Assembly: GCA_030650265.1 (NCBI GenBank)
Contig: JAUSEJ010000353.1
Coordinates: forward strand, 1 to 13,247
Length of the DNA stretch: 13,247 nucleotides
Reading direction: 5' to 3'
Source of the DNA: Dehalococcoidia bacterium
GTDB lineage: Bacteria; Chloroflexota; Dehalococcoidia; JACPQF01
The position numbers and the translations under genes were made by a program. Positions within the stretch are counted from its first letter, which is position 1. Each line of letters opens with the position of its first letter. The notes beneath the pieces were generated by a model. The model ran no database searches, was not told the origin of the DNA, and was given only the letters and a program-made list of their open reading frames with translations. This document shows positions 5,868 to 13,247 of the stretch, piece after piece.

Positions 5868-7534
5868 TGAAGAAGGGCCGGGTCTTCGACCTTGCCATCC
5901 TCACCACCAGCCTTGCAGCCTTCAGTTTCTTCGCCTTACGGCAACTGGATCTCCCGGGCCTTTACTACGATGAGGCAGCCGACGCTGTTCCGGCCATGCA
6001 ACTCGTCCTCGGACAGAAACTAGAGCTACTAAACCAGGCGGGCCTCGCTTGGGGCAATTTGACTCTGCCTATAATGATCATGGACTATGTCGGCACCGTC
6101 AACACATACCTTCTTGTCCCTCTCTTCTCGATGTTTGGTGTCAGCGTCATTTCCCTAAGGCTACTCACAATTCTCGGCGGCCTGCTCACAATAGTCTTTA
6201 GCTACTTCGTCGCCAGAGCGCTATTCGATCGGACGATCGCTGCCGCCACCGTCATCCTACTGGCTGTTCACCCGTCATTCGTGTTCTGGAGCCGCCAGGG
6301 CATCCATGTTACGTCAATCATGACGGTGCTATCCACCGCCAGCCTTCTATGCCTGATCGTCTGGCGACGAAGCGGACGACAGCGCTTCCTCTACTTAGCC
6401 GCCTTTCTTCTCGGACTCGGCCTGAGCGCCAAACTCCTGTTCTTGTGGTTCATCGTCGCCCTGGCCGCCACCACTTTCGTTCTCTTTGGCATACCAAAGA
6501 TGGCCCGCCATCTGCGAATTTGGGGGAAAAGGGATGTGACCGCAGATAACCGCAACCATTTCCCCTTTTCCCCTTTTCCCCTTTTCCCCCTTCTTCGCCT
6601 CGCCGGCTGCATCCTGTCCTTTGTCCTCGGCGCCTGGATGATCTTGCTGTACAATTTGCTCACCAGTGGGACTATTACAGTGCTCACCAAGAATCTTGTT
6701 ACAACCGGCTATGGCGTCAACAATTTCGCCTTTTGGACCAACCTGCTCACCTCCCTTGACGGCTTCCGAGTCTTTCTCCAGGGAGAGAACTTTTGGTATC
6801 TTGGTGGGCTGTTTGCCAACGACTGGTACCCTACAGCCTTCGTCGTTTCCGCTATCGGATCGCTGGTTGTTCTTATTCACCCGCTAGCGAGGCGACACTG
6901 GCGATCCCTGCTGTTCCCCCCTGCCATCATCGCCATCATTGTGATTCAAAGCTGCTTCACCGTCTCCGGTCTCTGGCCAACCCACGACTACATTACCTAT
7001 CCTTTTCCCCAAATGACGTTAGCAGCGTTCGCCTTGACCACAATTCGCCTGCTGCCCTTGAAGAAGCTCGCACCTGCCCTTTTGATCGCAGCGTTGCTCC
7101 TTATGGTCGCCAGAGACTCTTATGTCAACCAGGAGTATCACCGTGTCCTGGCAAAGACGGGAGGTCTGTTCACCCATTCGGACGCCATATACCGGCTCTC
7201 CACCTACCTGGACTCCCGGGGAGTGGCCGAACCGATGGCCATGGATTGGGGGATCAAGTCCAGCGTTCAGATTCTCACCATGGGCCGGATCAATCCCATC
7301 GAGATCTTCCAGTATGATCAGGATCCAGGCCCGCTGTTCTTCGACTGGCTATACGGCGCCCTTACCACAAGACCCGACACCTTATATATCTTTCACGCCG
7401 ACGACAACGAGATCTTTCCTCGCTACCAGGCATTTGAATCACTGGCACGCAAGCTTGACAAGAAGGTGACGCTCGAGCAAACAGTTCTTCAAAAAGACAG
7501 ATCGCCGATCTATACTGTCTACTCGGCCAGATAG
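5867..7534 (+). CDS. GT-C membrane glycosyltransferase (family 39 / PMT-like)
   Basis: The 555-residue protein has about ten or more hydrophobic segments and an acidic LYYDEA motif (Asp35, Glu36) in the first outer loop after TM1, the catalytic signature of GT-C enzymes that use polyprenyl-phosphate sugars. The WSRQGIHVTS segment (141-150) and later loops also fit the PMT_2/ArnT-like group. A soluble C-terminal tail (about 415-555) follows. The start is ATG 5867 with GGAGG 5 bases upstream; it overlaps the hydrolase stop codon by one base, so the two are translationally coupled. It should transfer a sugar from a lipid carrier to a glycan, lipid or protein on the outer face of the membrane; donor and acceptor are unknown. 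A Phe/Pro-rich stretch at 232-241 in a cytoplasmic loop is encoded by an 8-base tandem repeat. The product could equally be an uncharacterised member of the family with no known substrate. Confidence 0.82.
   Translation: MKKGRVFDLAILTTSLAAFSFFALRQLDLPGLYYDEAADAVPAMQLVLGQKLELLNQAGLAWGNLTLPIMIMDYVGTVNTYLLVPLFSMFGVSVISLRLLTILGGLLTIVFSYFVARALFDRTIAAATVILLAVHPSFVFWSRQGIHVTSIMTVLSTASLLCLIVWRRSGRQRFLYLAAFLLGLGLSAKLLFLWFIVALAATTFVLFGIPKMARHLRIWGKRDVTADNRNHFPFSPFPLFPLLRLAGCILSFVLGAWMILLYNLLTSGTITVLTKNLVTTGYGVNNFAFWTNLLTSLDGFRVFLQGENFWYLGGLFANDWYPTAFVVSAIGSLVVLIHPLARRHWRSLLFPPAIIAIIVIQSCFTVSGLWPTHDYITYPFPQMTLAAFALTTIRLLPLKKLAPALLIAALLLMVARDSYVNQEYHRVLAKTGGLFTHSDAIYRLSTYLDSRGVAEPMAMDWGIKSSVQILTMGRINPIEIFQYDQDPGPLFFDWLYGALTTRPDTLYIFHADDNEIFPRYQAFESLARKLDKKVTLEQTVLQKDRSPIYTVYSAR
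6559..6590 (+). repeat. Octanucleotide tandem repeat (TTTTCCCC, about 4 units) inside the GT-C gene
   Basis: The tract has one partial and three full copies of TTTTCCCC plus one extra C. It encodes the Phe/Pro-rich run of a hydrophilic loop. The unit is 8 bases, so gain or loss of one copy would shift the frame. A GGGGGAAAAGGG segment at 6522-6533 is the exact reverse complement of 6579-6590, so the area can also form a hairpin. Confidence 0.85.
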
Positions 7535-7550
7535 TTGATACTCGCGTTTG

Positions 7551-7579
7551 TTGACACCCTGCAAGCAATGTTGGATAAT
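7551..7579 (+). promoter_or_regulatory. Strong sigma70-type promoter inside the polysaccharide cluster
   Basis: A consensus TTGACA (7551-7556), a 17-base spacer and GATAAT (7574-7579) predict a start near 7586. It lies in the only real gap of the cluster, after the GT-C stop codon, and would drive the ligase-like gene and everything after it. Confidence 0.75.
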
Positions 7580-7608
7580 CAGTGCTAGATTCGATTGAGG
7601 CTCGGAAT

Positions 7609-8982
7609 TTGGTTGAAGCAGCCGTTCCAGGGGCCAAGCAGGAGTCGCTGAGCTCTGACGTTATCGCTATCTCAGGGCTGACGCTGGCTGTGGCCCTGTA
7701 TTATTTTGCGGACAGTCTATGGCTTTCGCTGCTAGCAGCAGTGCTGTTTACCCTGATCGCGGTAAGACGAATCGATCTGGCTCTTATCTTTGTCATTCTT
7801 AGCTCACCGTTTTACCTGTTTCCGAAGTATTTCGGCAGCCTGTCATTCAGTTTATCCGAGTTCTGTGTACTATCATGCGGATTGGCGGCCATTTGGCTTG
7901 GCGTCTTAGAGACAATACATCGGGGATTGACGCACGCCGCGCGAGCCTTGCTACAGTTTCTTACGACTGAACTGAAAAGGCCAGTTGTTCTGTTTCTGAT
8001 CGCGTCATCGCTGTCCCTGTTTGCGAGCGACTATCTCAAGTATAGCCTGAGAGAATATCGAACGGTGGTGATAGAGCCGGCTCTGTTCTACTTTGTCATG
8101 ACCGCCTACGTGACAGAACAGAAGCAGGTATGGCGGCTCGTAAACGCTTTCCTGCTGCTTAGCGTAGGCGTGGCGCTGTTCAGCCTATTTCATTATTACT
8201 TTGTCGGATTGGTGGAGTCAACCGACGGGGTTAGGCGGGTCTTGGCGGTTTATCATTCGCCCAACGCCCTGTCCCTATTCCTCGGACGATCGGCGCCTAT
8301 GTTGGTCGCTCTGGCCTTGTTCTATCCTGCCAGAGGCGGCACCGGTAGACGGGTATTATACGCTCTCGGCAGTCTGGCCGTGCTGGCTTGCCTGTACATC
8401 ACCTACTCTCGGGGAGCATGGCTAGGAATAGCGGCCGCCCTGGTATTTGTGGCCCTTATTCGGGGCCGGCGGTATGTGCTATGGACCGGGGGAGTTGTGG
8501 TCTGCGCCCTCTTGGCGCTTATCCCCCTGGTGGGAGTTGACAGACTTCTGTCAAGAACAGCAAGCATGGGGAGGCTCTACCTTTGGCAGTCAGCTCTGGC
8601 TATGATCCGCGACCATCCATTCATGGGAGTCGGCTTGGATAACTTCCTTTATCAGTATCCGCGATACATACTCAAAGAAGCGTGGGCAGAGCCCAACGTG
8701 TCGCATCCCCACAATATTGTCCTGGATTTCTGGACGAGGATAGGGGTGCTGGGGGTGGCCGCCCTTGTTTGGCTGCAGATCAGATTCTGGCAGTCAGGGC
8801 TATCGGTGTACCGCGGTGCGGCCAATGATAGAATCGGCATCCTTGCTCTCGCTCTAATGTCTAGCATGGTAAGCCTTCTGGCCCACGGACTCATAGACAA
8901 TTCATTTTTTCTCATCGACCTCGCGATAGCCTTCTGGTTAATCTACGGCTCGATTGAGACCCTAAAGAAGGAGGCAACATGA
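7609..8982 (+). CDS. O-antigen ligase / polymerase family membrane protein (Wzy_C), copy 1
   Basis: The protein is mostly transmembrane (about ten segments) and carries the Wzy_C features: TYSRGAW (265-271), then a large outer loop with LWQSALAMIRDHPFMGVGLDNF (split around 325-346) and SHPHN (365-369), where the Arg and His residues act in glycan transfer in WaaL and related enzymes. It should either join lipid-linked repeat units or transfer the finished chain to an acceptor on the outer face of the membrane. I prefer TTG 7609 (457 residues) because GAGG lies 8 bases upstream; the longer in-frame GTG at 7582 lies three bases after the -10 box and before the expected transcript start. The stop overlaps the next start as ATGA. 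A paralogue follows two genes on. Sequence alone does not separate polymerase from ligase. Confidence 0.85.
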   Translation: MVEAAVPGAKQESLSSDVIAISGLTLAVALYYFADSLWLSLLAAVLFTLIAVRRIDLALIFVILSSPFYLFPKYFGSLSFSLSEFCVLSCGLAAIWLGVLETIHRGLTHAARALLQFLTTELKRPVVLFLIASSLSLFASDYLKYSLREYRTVVIEPALFYFVMTAYVTEQKQVWRLVNAFLLLSVGVALFSLFHYYFVGLVESTDGVRRVLAVYHSPNALSLFLGRSAPMLVALALFYPARGGTGRRVLYALGSLAVLACLYITYSRGAWLGIAAALVFVALIRGRRYVLWTGGVVVCALLALIPLVGVDRLLSRTASMGRLYLWQSALAMIRDHPFMGVGLDNFLYQYPRYILKEAWAEPNVSHPHNIVLDFWTRIGVLGVAALVWLQIRFWQSGLSVYRGAANDRIGILALALMSSMVSLLAHGLIDNSFFLIDLAIAFWLIYGSIETLKKEAT

Positions 8983-9935
8983 GGATCCTCGTGGCCGGGG
9001 GAGCCGGATTCATCGGATCCCATCTTTGCGACGCACTATTGGCCGCTGGCCACACAGTTACCGTCTGGGATAATCTTATTACAGGCAAGGCGGGAAACAT
9101 TGCCCACCTGCGCTCGAATGAGAGCTTTTCCTTCAGCCATGTGGACATCATCCAACCGCTGCCAGAAATCGAGATAGATGCAATATTTCATCTGGCCAGT
9201 CCGGCAAGCCCGGTCGGCTACTCCCGCTATCCGATTGAGACCTTGTTGGTAAACTCGGCAGGGACGCACAACTTACTGGAACTCGGGCGGGTCAACAAGG
9301 CTAAGTTCATCTTGACCAGTACCTCGGAAGCCTACGGTGATCCGCAGGTGCATCCTCAGCCGGAAACCTACTGGGGATATGTAAACCCCCTCGGGCCGCG
9401 CTGCATGTACGACGAAGGCAAGCGTTTTGCCGAGGCTATAGTCATCAACTATGTCTGGCTTCACGATTTGGACGCCCGCATCGTTCGCCTTTTCAACACT
9501 TATGGACCGAGAAACGACCCCGAAGATGGGCGAATCATCCCAAACTTCATCACCCAGGCCCTCCGTGGGCAACCGATCACCGTTTACGGCGACGGGCAGC
9601 AGACGCGAAGCTTCTGCTACGTGTCGGATCTTGTCCGCGGCATCCTGCTAGCCATGTTTAGTGATAGCACCAAAGGCGAAGTCTTCAATCTGGGAAACCC
9701 GGACGAGCACACGGCCCTTTATATGGCCAATCTGGTCAAAGAATTGACGTCGTCAATTTCCCCGATCCTGCACGCTCCCCCCCGGGAAGAAGAGATCGCC
9801 CGCCGTCAGCCGGATATCACTAAAGCCAAAACTTGTCTCAGTTGGGAACCACGCGTTTCACTTGACGAGGGACTGTCATTAACGGTCAAATGGTTCAGGC
9901 AACGTCTGGACGAAGGTCAGAATGCGAGTACTTAG
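8979..9935 (+). CDS. uxs: UDP-glucuronate decarboxylase (UDP-xylose synthase), SDR family
   Basis: This 318-residue extended short-chain dehydrogenase converts UDP-glucuronate to UDP-xylose through a bound-NAD 4-keto intermediate in the cytoplasm. The NAD-binding loop is GGAGFIGS (7-14). The catalytic set is TSTSEAYGDP (113-122, with Glu117) and YDEGK (Tyr144, Lys148). The segment YWGYVNPLGPRCMYDEGKR (131-149) and HLASPASP (71-78) are strongly characteristic of UXS rather than of UDP-glucose 4-epimerase or dTDP-glucose dehydratase; Arg210 in QQTRSF sits where UXS and ArnA have a conserved catalytic arginine. The length is usual for bacterial UXS. ATG 8979 has GGAGG upstream and overlaps the previous stop by 4 bases; its own stop overlaps the next gene by 14. 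It should supply xylose for the polymer of this cluster. No UDP-glucose dehydrogenase is in the window. Confidence 0.9.
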   Translation: MRILVAGGAGFIGSHLCDALLAAGHTVTVWDNLITGKAGNIAHLRSNESFSFSHVDIIQPLPEIEIDAIFHLASPASPVGYSRYPIETLLVNSAGTHNLLELGRVNKAKFILTSTSEAYGDPQVHPQPETYWGYVNPLGPRCMYDEGKRFAEAIVINYVWLHDLDARIVRLFNTYGPRNDPEDGRIIPNFITQALRGQPITVYGDGQQTRSFCYVSDLVRGILLAMFSDSTKGEVFNLGNPDEHTALYMANLVKELTSSISPILHAPPREEEIARRQPDITKAKTCLSWEPRVSLDEGLSLTVKWFRQRLDEGQNAST

Positions 9936-11427
9936 CCAACGCCTTGACCCCCCTGAGGTCAGCCTACCGGCCGCTGTGGTGTTCGCCCTACTCATCGCGG
10001 CCAGTCTCATCATCGCCCTGATTCCCCTCAACTTTGCGATCGCAGTCGTTTTGGGAACGATTGCCCTGACACTAGTACTCGTGCGGGTGGACTTCGGGAT
10101 TTATCTGACCATTTTTGCCGTTCCCTTCGGTTCGCTAAAGGAGATTCCGATAGGGCCCGCCTCACTTTCCGTAACGGAGTTCCTTATCCCTTTGGTCTTC
10201 ATTGGCTGGGTGCTAAAGTTGATTGCCCAACGCGATGCCAGAGTTCGCTTCACGCCTCTGTTTCCCTTTCTGGTTCTCTTCATGGCAGTTCTCATCCTCT
10301 CGGCCACCATTTCCCGGGATCTAGCTCTGAGCACCAAAGAACTGCTGAAGTGGACTGAGTTTACCCTGCTGTTTCTCGTGGTCGCCAACGTCATGACTGG
10401 TCGCCGCCAGATCGCGGCAATAGTGGTACTCTTGCTCTTGGCAACTTCAATGGAGGCTTTCCACGGTTGGTACCAGTTTCTTTTCCGGAAAGGGCCGGAT
10501 GGCTTCCTCATTGGCGGTGTGTTTCTGCGGGCCTTCGGCACCTTTGGCCAGCCCAATCCGTACGCCGGTTATCTCGGACTAACTCTGCCTCTGCTGCTGG
10601 GCCTCCTCGTCGGCACACGCTGGAACTTATCCATGCGGATCGATCGCGGTTTTGTGGCATTGATGACGGGCACTATCATCATTCTTGCTGCCCTGCTAAT
10701 GTCCTTTTCTCGCGGTGCCTTGATCGCACTGGCAATCGCCTTTGCGGTAATGCTAGCCCTCAGGAGCCGCCAACCTCTGGTATTTCTGCTTACTGGCATT
10801 TTGATCATCTCGGTCTTCGCTTTTCTGGCGGTACTCGGCCTGCTTCCAACCGAGGCGACAAATCGCCTGGCAACTTTAGCAGAGTACTTCGGCCTCTTCG
10901 ATGTTACAAAGGTCGTTTTGACTCCCGAGAACTGGGCCATCGTCGAACGAATGGCTTACTGGCAATCGGCCTGGGAGATGTTCAAGGACCATTGGATTAT
11001 TGGGATTGGCATAGGCAACTTCAGCGCCTACTATCCAGAATATGCCTATCCTGGTTGGGCGTCAGGCGCCATGGGGCACGCCCACAACTACTATCTCAAC
11101 CTGCTGGCAGAAACAGGGCTGCCGGGATTCTTCGCTTACATAGCCTTCATGGTGGCTGTGTTCATCTTTGCCCTGCGCACCGTCGCCAGGCTAGAGACTA
11201 CAGATCCACCTTTCTGTAGAACGGCTCCAGGGGGCTGGAACTGGTTCTCCCAACCATACCCCCTGGCTTTGGGACTCATGGGAGTTCTGGTAGCGCTAAG
11301 TATTCACAATTTCTTCGATGTACTCTATGTTCACGGCATGGCCGTTCAATTAGGCCTCATTCTGGGCCTTTTGTTCGTTTTGAACGCGATACCAGGCGAG
11401 AAAGGAGCTCGAGATAGAACCGACTAG
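9922..11427 (+). CDS. O-antigen ligase / polymerase family membrane protein (Wzy_C), copy 2
   Basis: The 501-residue protein has about 11-12 hydrophobic segments. Family features are MSFSRGAL (260-267), FGQPNPYAGYL (208-218), a long outer loop with YWQSAWEMFKDHWIIGIGIGNF (split around 346-367) and GHAHNYYLN (385-393), matching the order seen in copy 1 but with clearly different residues. It should act on lipid-linked glycans at the outer face of the membrane, as polymerase or ligase. The start is ATG 9922 with GAAGG five bases upstream, overlapping the UXS gene by 14 bases. The stop overlaps the apparent start of the next gene by another 14 bases. Having two such proteins around one sugar-nucleotide enzyme suggests one polymerises and the other ligates, but which is which cannot be told here. 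Confidence 0.85.
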   Translation: MRVLSQRLDPPEVSLPAAVVFALLIAASLIIALIPLNFAIAVVLGTIALTLVLVRVDFGIYLTIFAVPFGSLKEIPIGPASLSVTEFLIPLVFIGWVLKLIAQRDARVRFTPLFPFLVLFMAVLILSATISRDLALSTKELLKWTEFTLLFLVVANVMTGRRQIAAIVVLLLLATSMEAFHGWYQFLFRKGPDGFLIGGVFLRAFGTFGQPNPYAGYLGLTLPLLLGLLVGTRWNLSMRIDRGFVALMTGTIIILAALLMSFSRGALIALAIAFAVMLALRSRQPLVFLLTGILIISVFAFLAVLGLLPTEATNRLATLAEYFGLFDVTKVVLTPENWAIVERMAYWQSAWEMFKDHWIIGIGIGNFSAYYPEYAYPGWASGAMGHAHNYYLNLLAETGLPGFFAYIAFMVAVFIFALRTVARLETTDPPFCRTAPGGWNWFSQPYPLALGLMGVLVALSIHNFFDVLYVHGMAVQLGLILGLLFVLNAIPGEKGARDRTD

Positions 11428-12421
11428 CGTCGATCAGGAACAAAACGAGGCTCAGGAGATCTCTCTTAAGAAGAGATTCTTCAATCGCAACACCCTCATC
11501 TCTTTTGCGGTGGCCTTCGCCATTCTCTTCTTCCTCTTCACTCGCGTTGACTTGAATCTGACTGGGATAGTCGAGACAATGCGAAGCGTTGACCCGCTCA
11601 AGTTTCTCCTTGCTCTTCTCATTTACTATATTGGCTTCCCCATCCGTGGCGCGCGCTGGCGCCTGCTTCTCCAGAACGTTGGCTACGATGTAGCGAAGGG
11701 CATGAAGATGCCGTCCCTGGCCGGACTTTCTGAGATAATCTTTCTCGCCTGGTTTGCCAACTGTATCGTTCCGGCCAAGTTGGGCGACATGTATCGGGCC
11801 TATCTTTTGAAGAAGAACGCCAACGTCAGCTTCTCCAAAACGTTCGGCACCATCTTGGCCGAGCGAATCCTCGACATGATCGTTCTGGTTGGCCTGATGG
11901 TGATGTCGGCTCTCGCACTTGCCAGGGGCAAGAACGCCGTAACAGCCCTGCCCGTAGTCGAGATCGGCCTCGCCTTCGTCGTGCTCATCGTCATCGGCTT
12001 GACCATTATGTTCAGATTTGGCACTCATATAGAGAAGCGTCTTCCAGAGCGCATTCAGTCCATATACGGCCGATTTCAGTCGGGAACACTGGGCAGTTTC
12101 AAGCAATTACCGCTGATCGCGCTACTCACAATTCTAGTTTGGCTAACCGAAGCCGGACGACTCTACTTAGTTACAATGGCGCTGGGACTCGACATGGGCC
12201 TTGCCATCATCATCTTCGTGGCCCTGGCCAACTCCCTGTTGACAACTCTGCCTTTTACGCCCGGGGGGCTCGGGCTGGTCGAAGCTGGAGTCAGCACTCT
12301 TCTGATGATGGAATTGAGCCAAGATGTAGCAGTATCTGTCGCTATCATGGACAGGACGATCAGCTACGGCAGCCTCGTCCTATTCGGGTTCGTGGTCTAT
12401 TTGTTCAGTCGGAAAAAATAA
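11414..12421 (+). CDS. AglD/YbhN-type flippase-like membrane protein (LPG synthase TM domain), apparent ATA start
   Basis: This is an integral membrane protein of the UPF0104 / lysylphosphatidylglycerol synthase TM family, found in glycan operons and implicated in handling or flipping of lipid-linked sugars. Conserved family motifs are PAKLGDMYRAYLL (about 120-132), ERILD (about 150-154) and PGGLGLVEAG (about 283-292), among seven or eight hydrophobic segments. The first usual start codon, GTG 11510, lies inside the first transmembrane helix and has no ribosome binding site. The frame is open upstream and encodes a sensible N terminus (EPTSVDQEQNEAQEISLKKR) before that helix. AAAGGAG followed by 6 bases leads exactly to ATA 11414, which would give 335 residues. 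Starting there the gene overlaps the previous one by 14 bases, the same as the preceding gene pair. Either ATA initiates or an ATG has mutated or been misread. The 3' end is followed after 2 bases by a glycosyltransferase. Confidence 0.8.
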   Translation: MEPTSVDQEQNEAQEISLKKRFFNRNTLISFAVAFAILFFLFTRVDLNLTGIVETMRSVDPLKFLLALLIYYIGFPIRGARWRLLLQNVGYDVAKGMKMPSLAGLSEIIFLAWFANCIVPAKLGDMYRAYLLKKNANVSFSKTFGTILAERILDMIVLVGLMVMSALALARGKNAVTALPVVEIGLAFVVLIVIGLTIMFRFGTHIEKRLPERIQSIYGRFQSGTLGSFKQLPLIALLTILVWLTEAGRLYLVTMALGLDMGLAIIIFVALANSLLTTLPFTPGGLGLVEAGVSTLLMMELSQDVAVSVAIMDRTISYGSLVLFGFVVYLFSRKK

Positions 12422-12423
12422 AC

Positions 12424-13247
12424 ATGCGCATTGGCATCGATTACACATCCGCCCTTAACCAACGCGCCGGTATTGGACGCTTCACCAGAGGAATGGTATA
12501 TGGTCTGTCTCAAGTTGACCGGACTAACCAATACGTTCTGATCCACGCAAGGACCCGCCGGGCCAGCCCGGAGAATGCCTTGCCTGGAAACTTTGTCTGC
12601 CGTCAGTTGCCGCTCGGAGAGCGAGCCCTCGCCATTCTATGGCACAGACTGGGTGTTCCCGCATCGGTAGAATACTTCGCCGGGCAGTTGGACATTTTTC
12701 ACGCGCCGGACTACGTTCTTCCTCCTCTGAGACAGGCGAAAGGAATCATTACTGTACACGACCTGAGCGTCATGCTCTATCCCGAGCATGCGGAGCCCAA
12801 TCTGGTCAAGTATCTATGCAAGACCGTACCCGGTTGTATCGAAAGGGCCCGGCTCATCCTGGCCGATTCAAACAGCACAAGAGATGACATTATTCGACTT
12901 CTTGGCGCCCCGGAAAACAAGGTACAGGTGGTCTATGGTGGCGTCGATCGGCGCTTCGCCAAAGTGGCAGACCCCCTAATCCTGCGGCAAATTCGCGAAT
13001 CCTATCCCATCGATCGCCCCTACATCTTTTCTCTCGGGACCATTGAGCCTCGCAAGAACCTTGTCACCCTCCTCGAAGCCTATGACTCGCTCCGTGCCAC
13101 CGGCAAGACTGCCCACCGACTCCTGATCGGCGGCGCCAGGGGATGGCAGAATAGCAGACTTGCCAGGGCTTACGATCGCTTGACCTCGAAGGAAGACGTT
13201 ATCTTTCTGGGATTCATACCAGACGAGGATTTGCCTGCTCTATATTC
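12424..13247 (+). CDS. Family 4 glycosyltransferase (GT-B fold), partial at the right edge
   Basis: The frame is open from ATG 12424 to the window end (274 full codons). It begins MRIGIDYTSA with a RAGIGRF loop (14-20) typical of the N-terminal half of GT4 enzymes, has HAPDYVLP (93-100) and TVHDLS (110-115), ADSNST (147-152) and then SLGTIEPRKNL (203-213), the hallmark of the nucleotide-sugar-binding half in WbpY/WbaZ-like mannosyl- or rhamnosyltransferases. The C-terminal part with the usual E-x7-E donor motif lies beyond the edge. It is soluble or membrane-associated at the cytoplasmic face and adds a sugar to the growing lipid-linked unit. It starts 2 bases after the previous stop; the ribosome binding site is weak, so translation is probably coupled. 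Donor sugar is not known. Confidence 0.9.
   Translation, partial: MRIGIDYTSALNQRAGIGRFTRGMVYGLSQVDRTNQYVLIHARTRRASPENALPGNFVCRQLPLGERALAILWHRLGVPASVEYFAGQLDIFHAPDYVLPPLRQAKGIITVHDLSVMLYPEHAEPNLVKYLCKTVPGCIERARLILADSNSTRDDIIRLLGAPENKVQVVYGGVDRRFAKVADPLILRQIRESYPIDRPYIFSLGTIEPRKNLVTLLEAYDSLRATGKTAHRLLIGGARGWQNSRLARAYDRLTSKEDVIFLGFIPDEDLPALY

Noticed and set aside
11357..12106. A 249-codon minus-strand frame opposite the flippase-like gene
   Set aside because: It mirrors a hydrophobic coding sequence and yields an unnaturally charged product; the plus-strand frame has clear family motifs.
1..13247. CRISPR array, insertion sequence, phage or toxin-antitoxin locus
   Set aside because: No spaced direct repeats, transposase, phage gene or paired small genes were seen.

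Overview
The window is bacterial chromosomal DNA of moderate to fairly high GC (judged by eye, not computed). It reads as an anaerobe or deep-branching lineage, with Chloroflexota as my best guess. That guess rests only on the general look of the proteins (an unusual long GreA, a large radical SAM protein, a chromosomal exopolysaccharide cluster) and is not proven. TTG starts, TAG stops and sigma70-type promoters with exact 17-base spacers are all common here.

Left part, minus strand (1-3332): first the N-terminal part of an AAA+ ATPase regulator of the MalT/LuxR (LAL) kind, running off the left edge and broken by an in-frame TAG just before its Walker A motif. Next is a radical SAM protein of unknown function with non-canonical cysteine spacing, behind a long structured leader. 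Then a plus-strand tRNA-Pro(GGG) converges on greA, with one strong inverted repeat between them acting as a shared terminator. The GreA here is a fusion: about 110 extra residues at the N terminus look like the helical core-binding domain of tyrosine recombinases.

Middle (3340-4130): greA and rsmG (16S rRNA m7G527 methyltransferase) diverge from one short spacer that carries a very good greA promoter and probably an overlapping rsmG promoter.

Right part, plus strand (4131-13247): a polysaccharide assembly cluster of tightly packed, often overlapping genes. They encode a membrane-anchored clan GH-A glycoside hydrolase (PslG/GH39-like), a GT-C membrane glycosyltransferase (family 39-like), an O-antigen ligase/polymerase-like protein, a UDP-glucuronate decarboxylase (UDP-xylose synthase), a second O-antigen ligase/polymerase-like protein, an AglD/YbhN-type flippase-like membrane protein, and a family 4 glycosyltransferase cut by the right edge. 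Two promoters are visible, at 4131-4159 (hydrolase and GT-C gene) and 7551-7579 (the rest). Together the genes suggest synthesis, polymerisation or ligation, membrane handling and trimming of an exopolysaccharide or glycoconjugate that probably contains xylose.

The most notable oddities are the GreA fusion, a flippase-like gene that seems to start at ATA, an 8-base tandem repeat inside the GT-C coding sequence (slippage would shift the frame), the radical SAM CX8CX2C motif, and the amber codon in the regulator.
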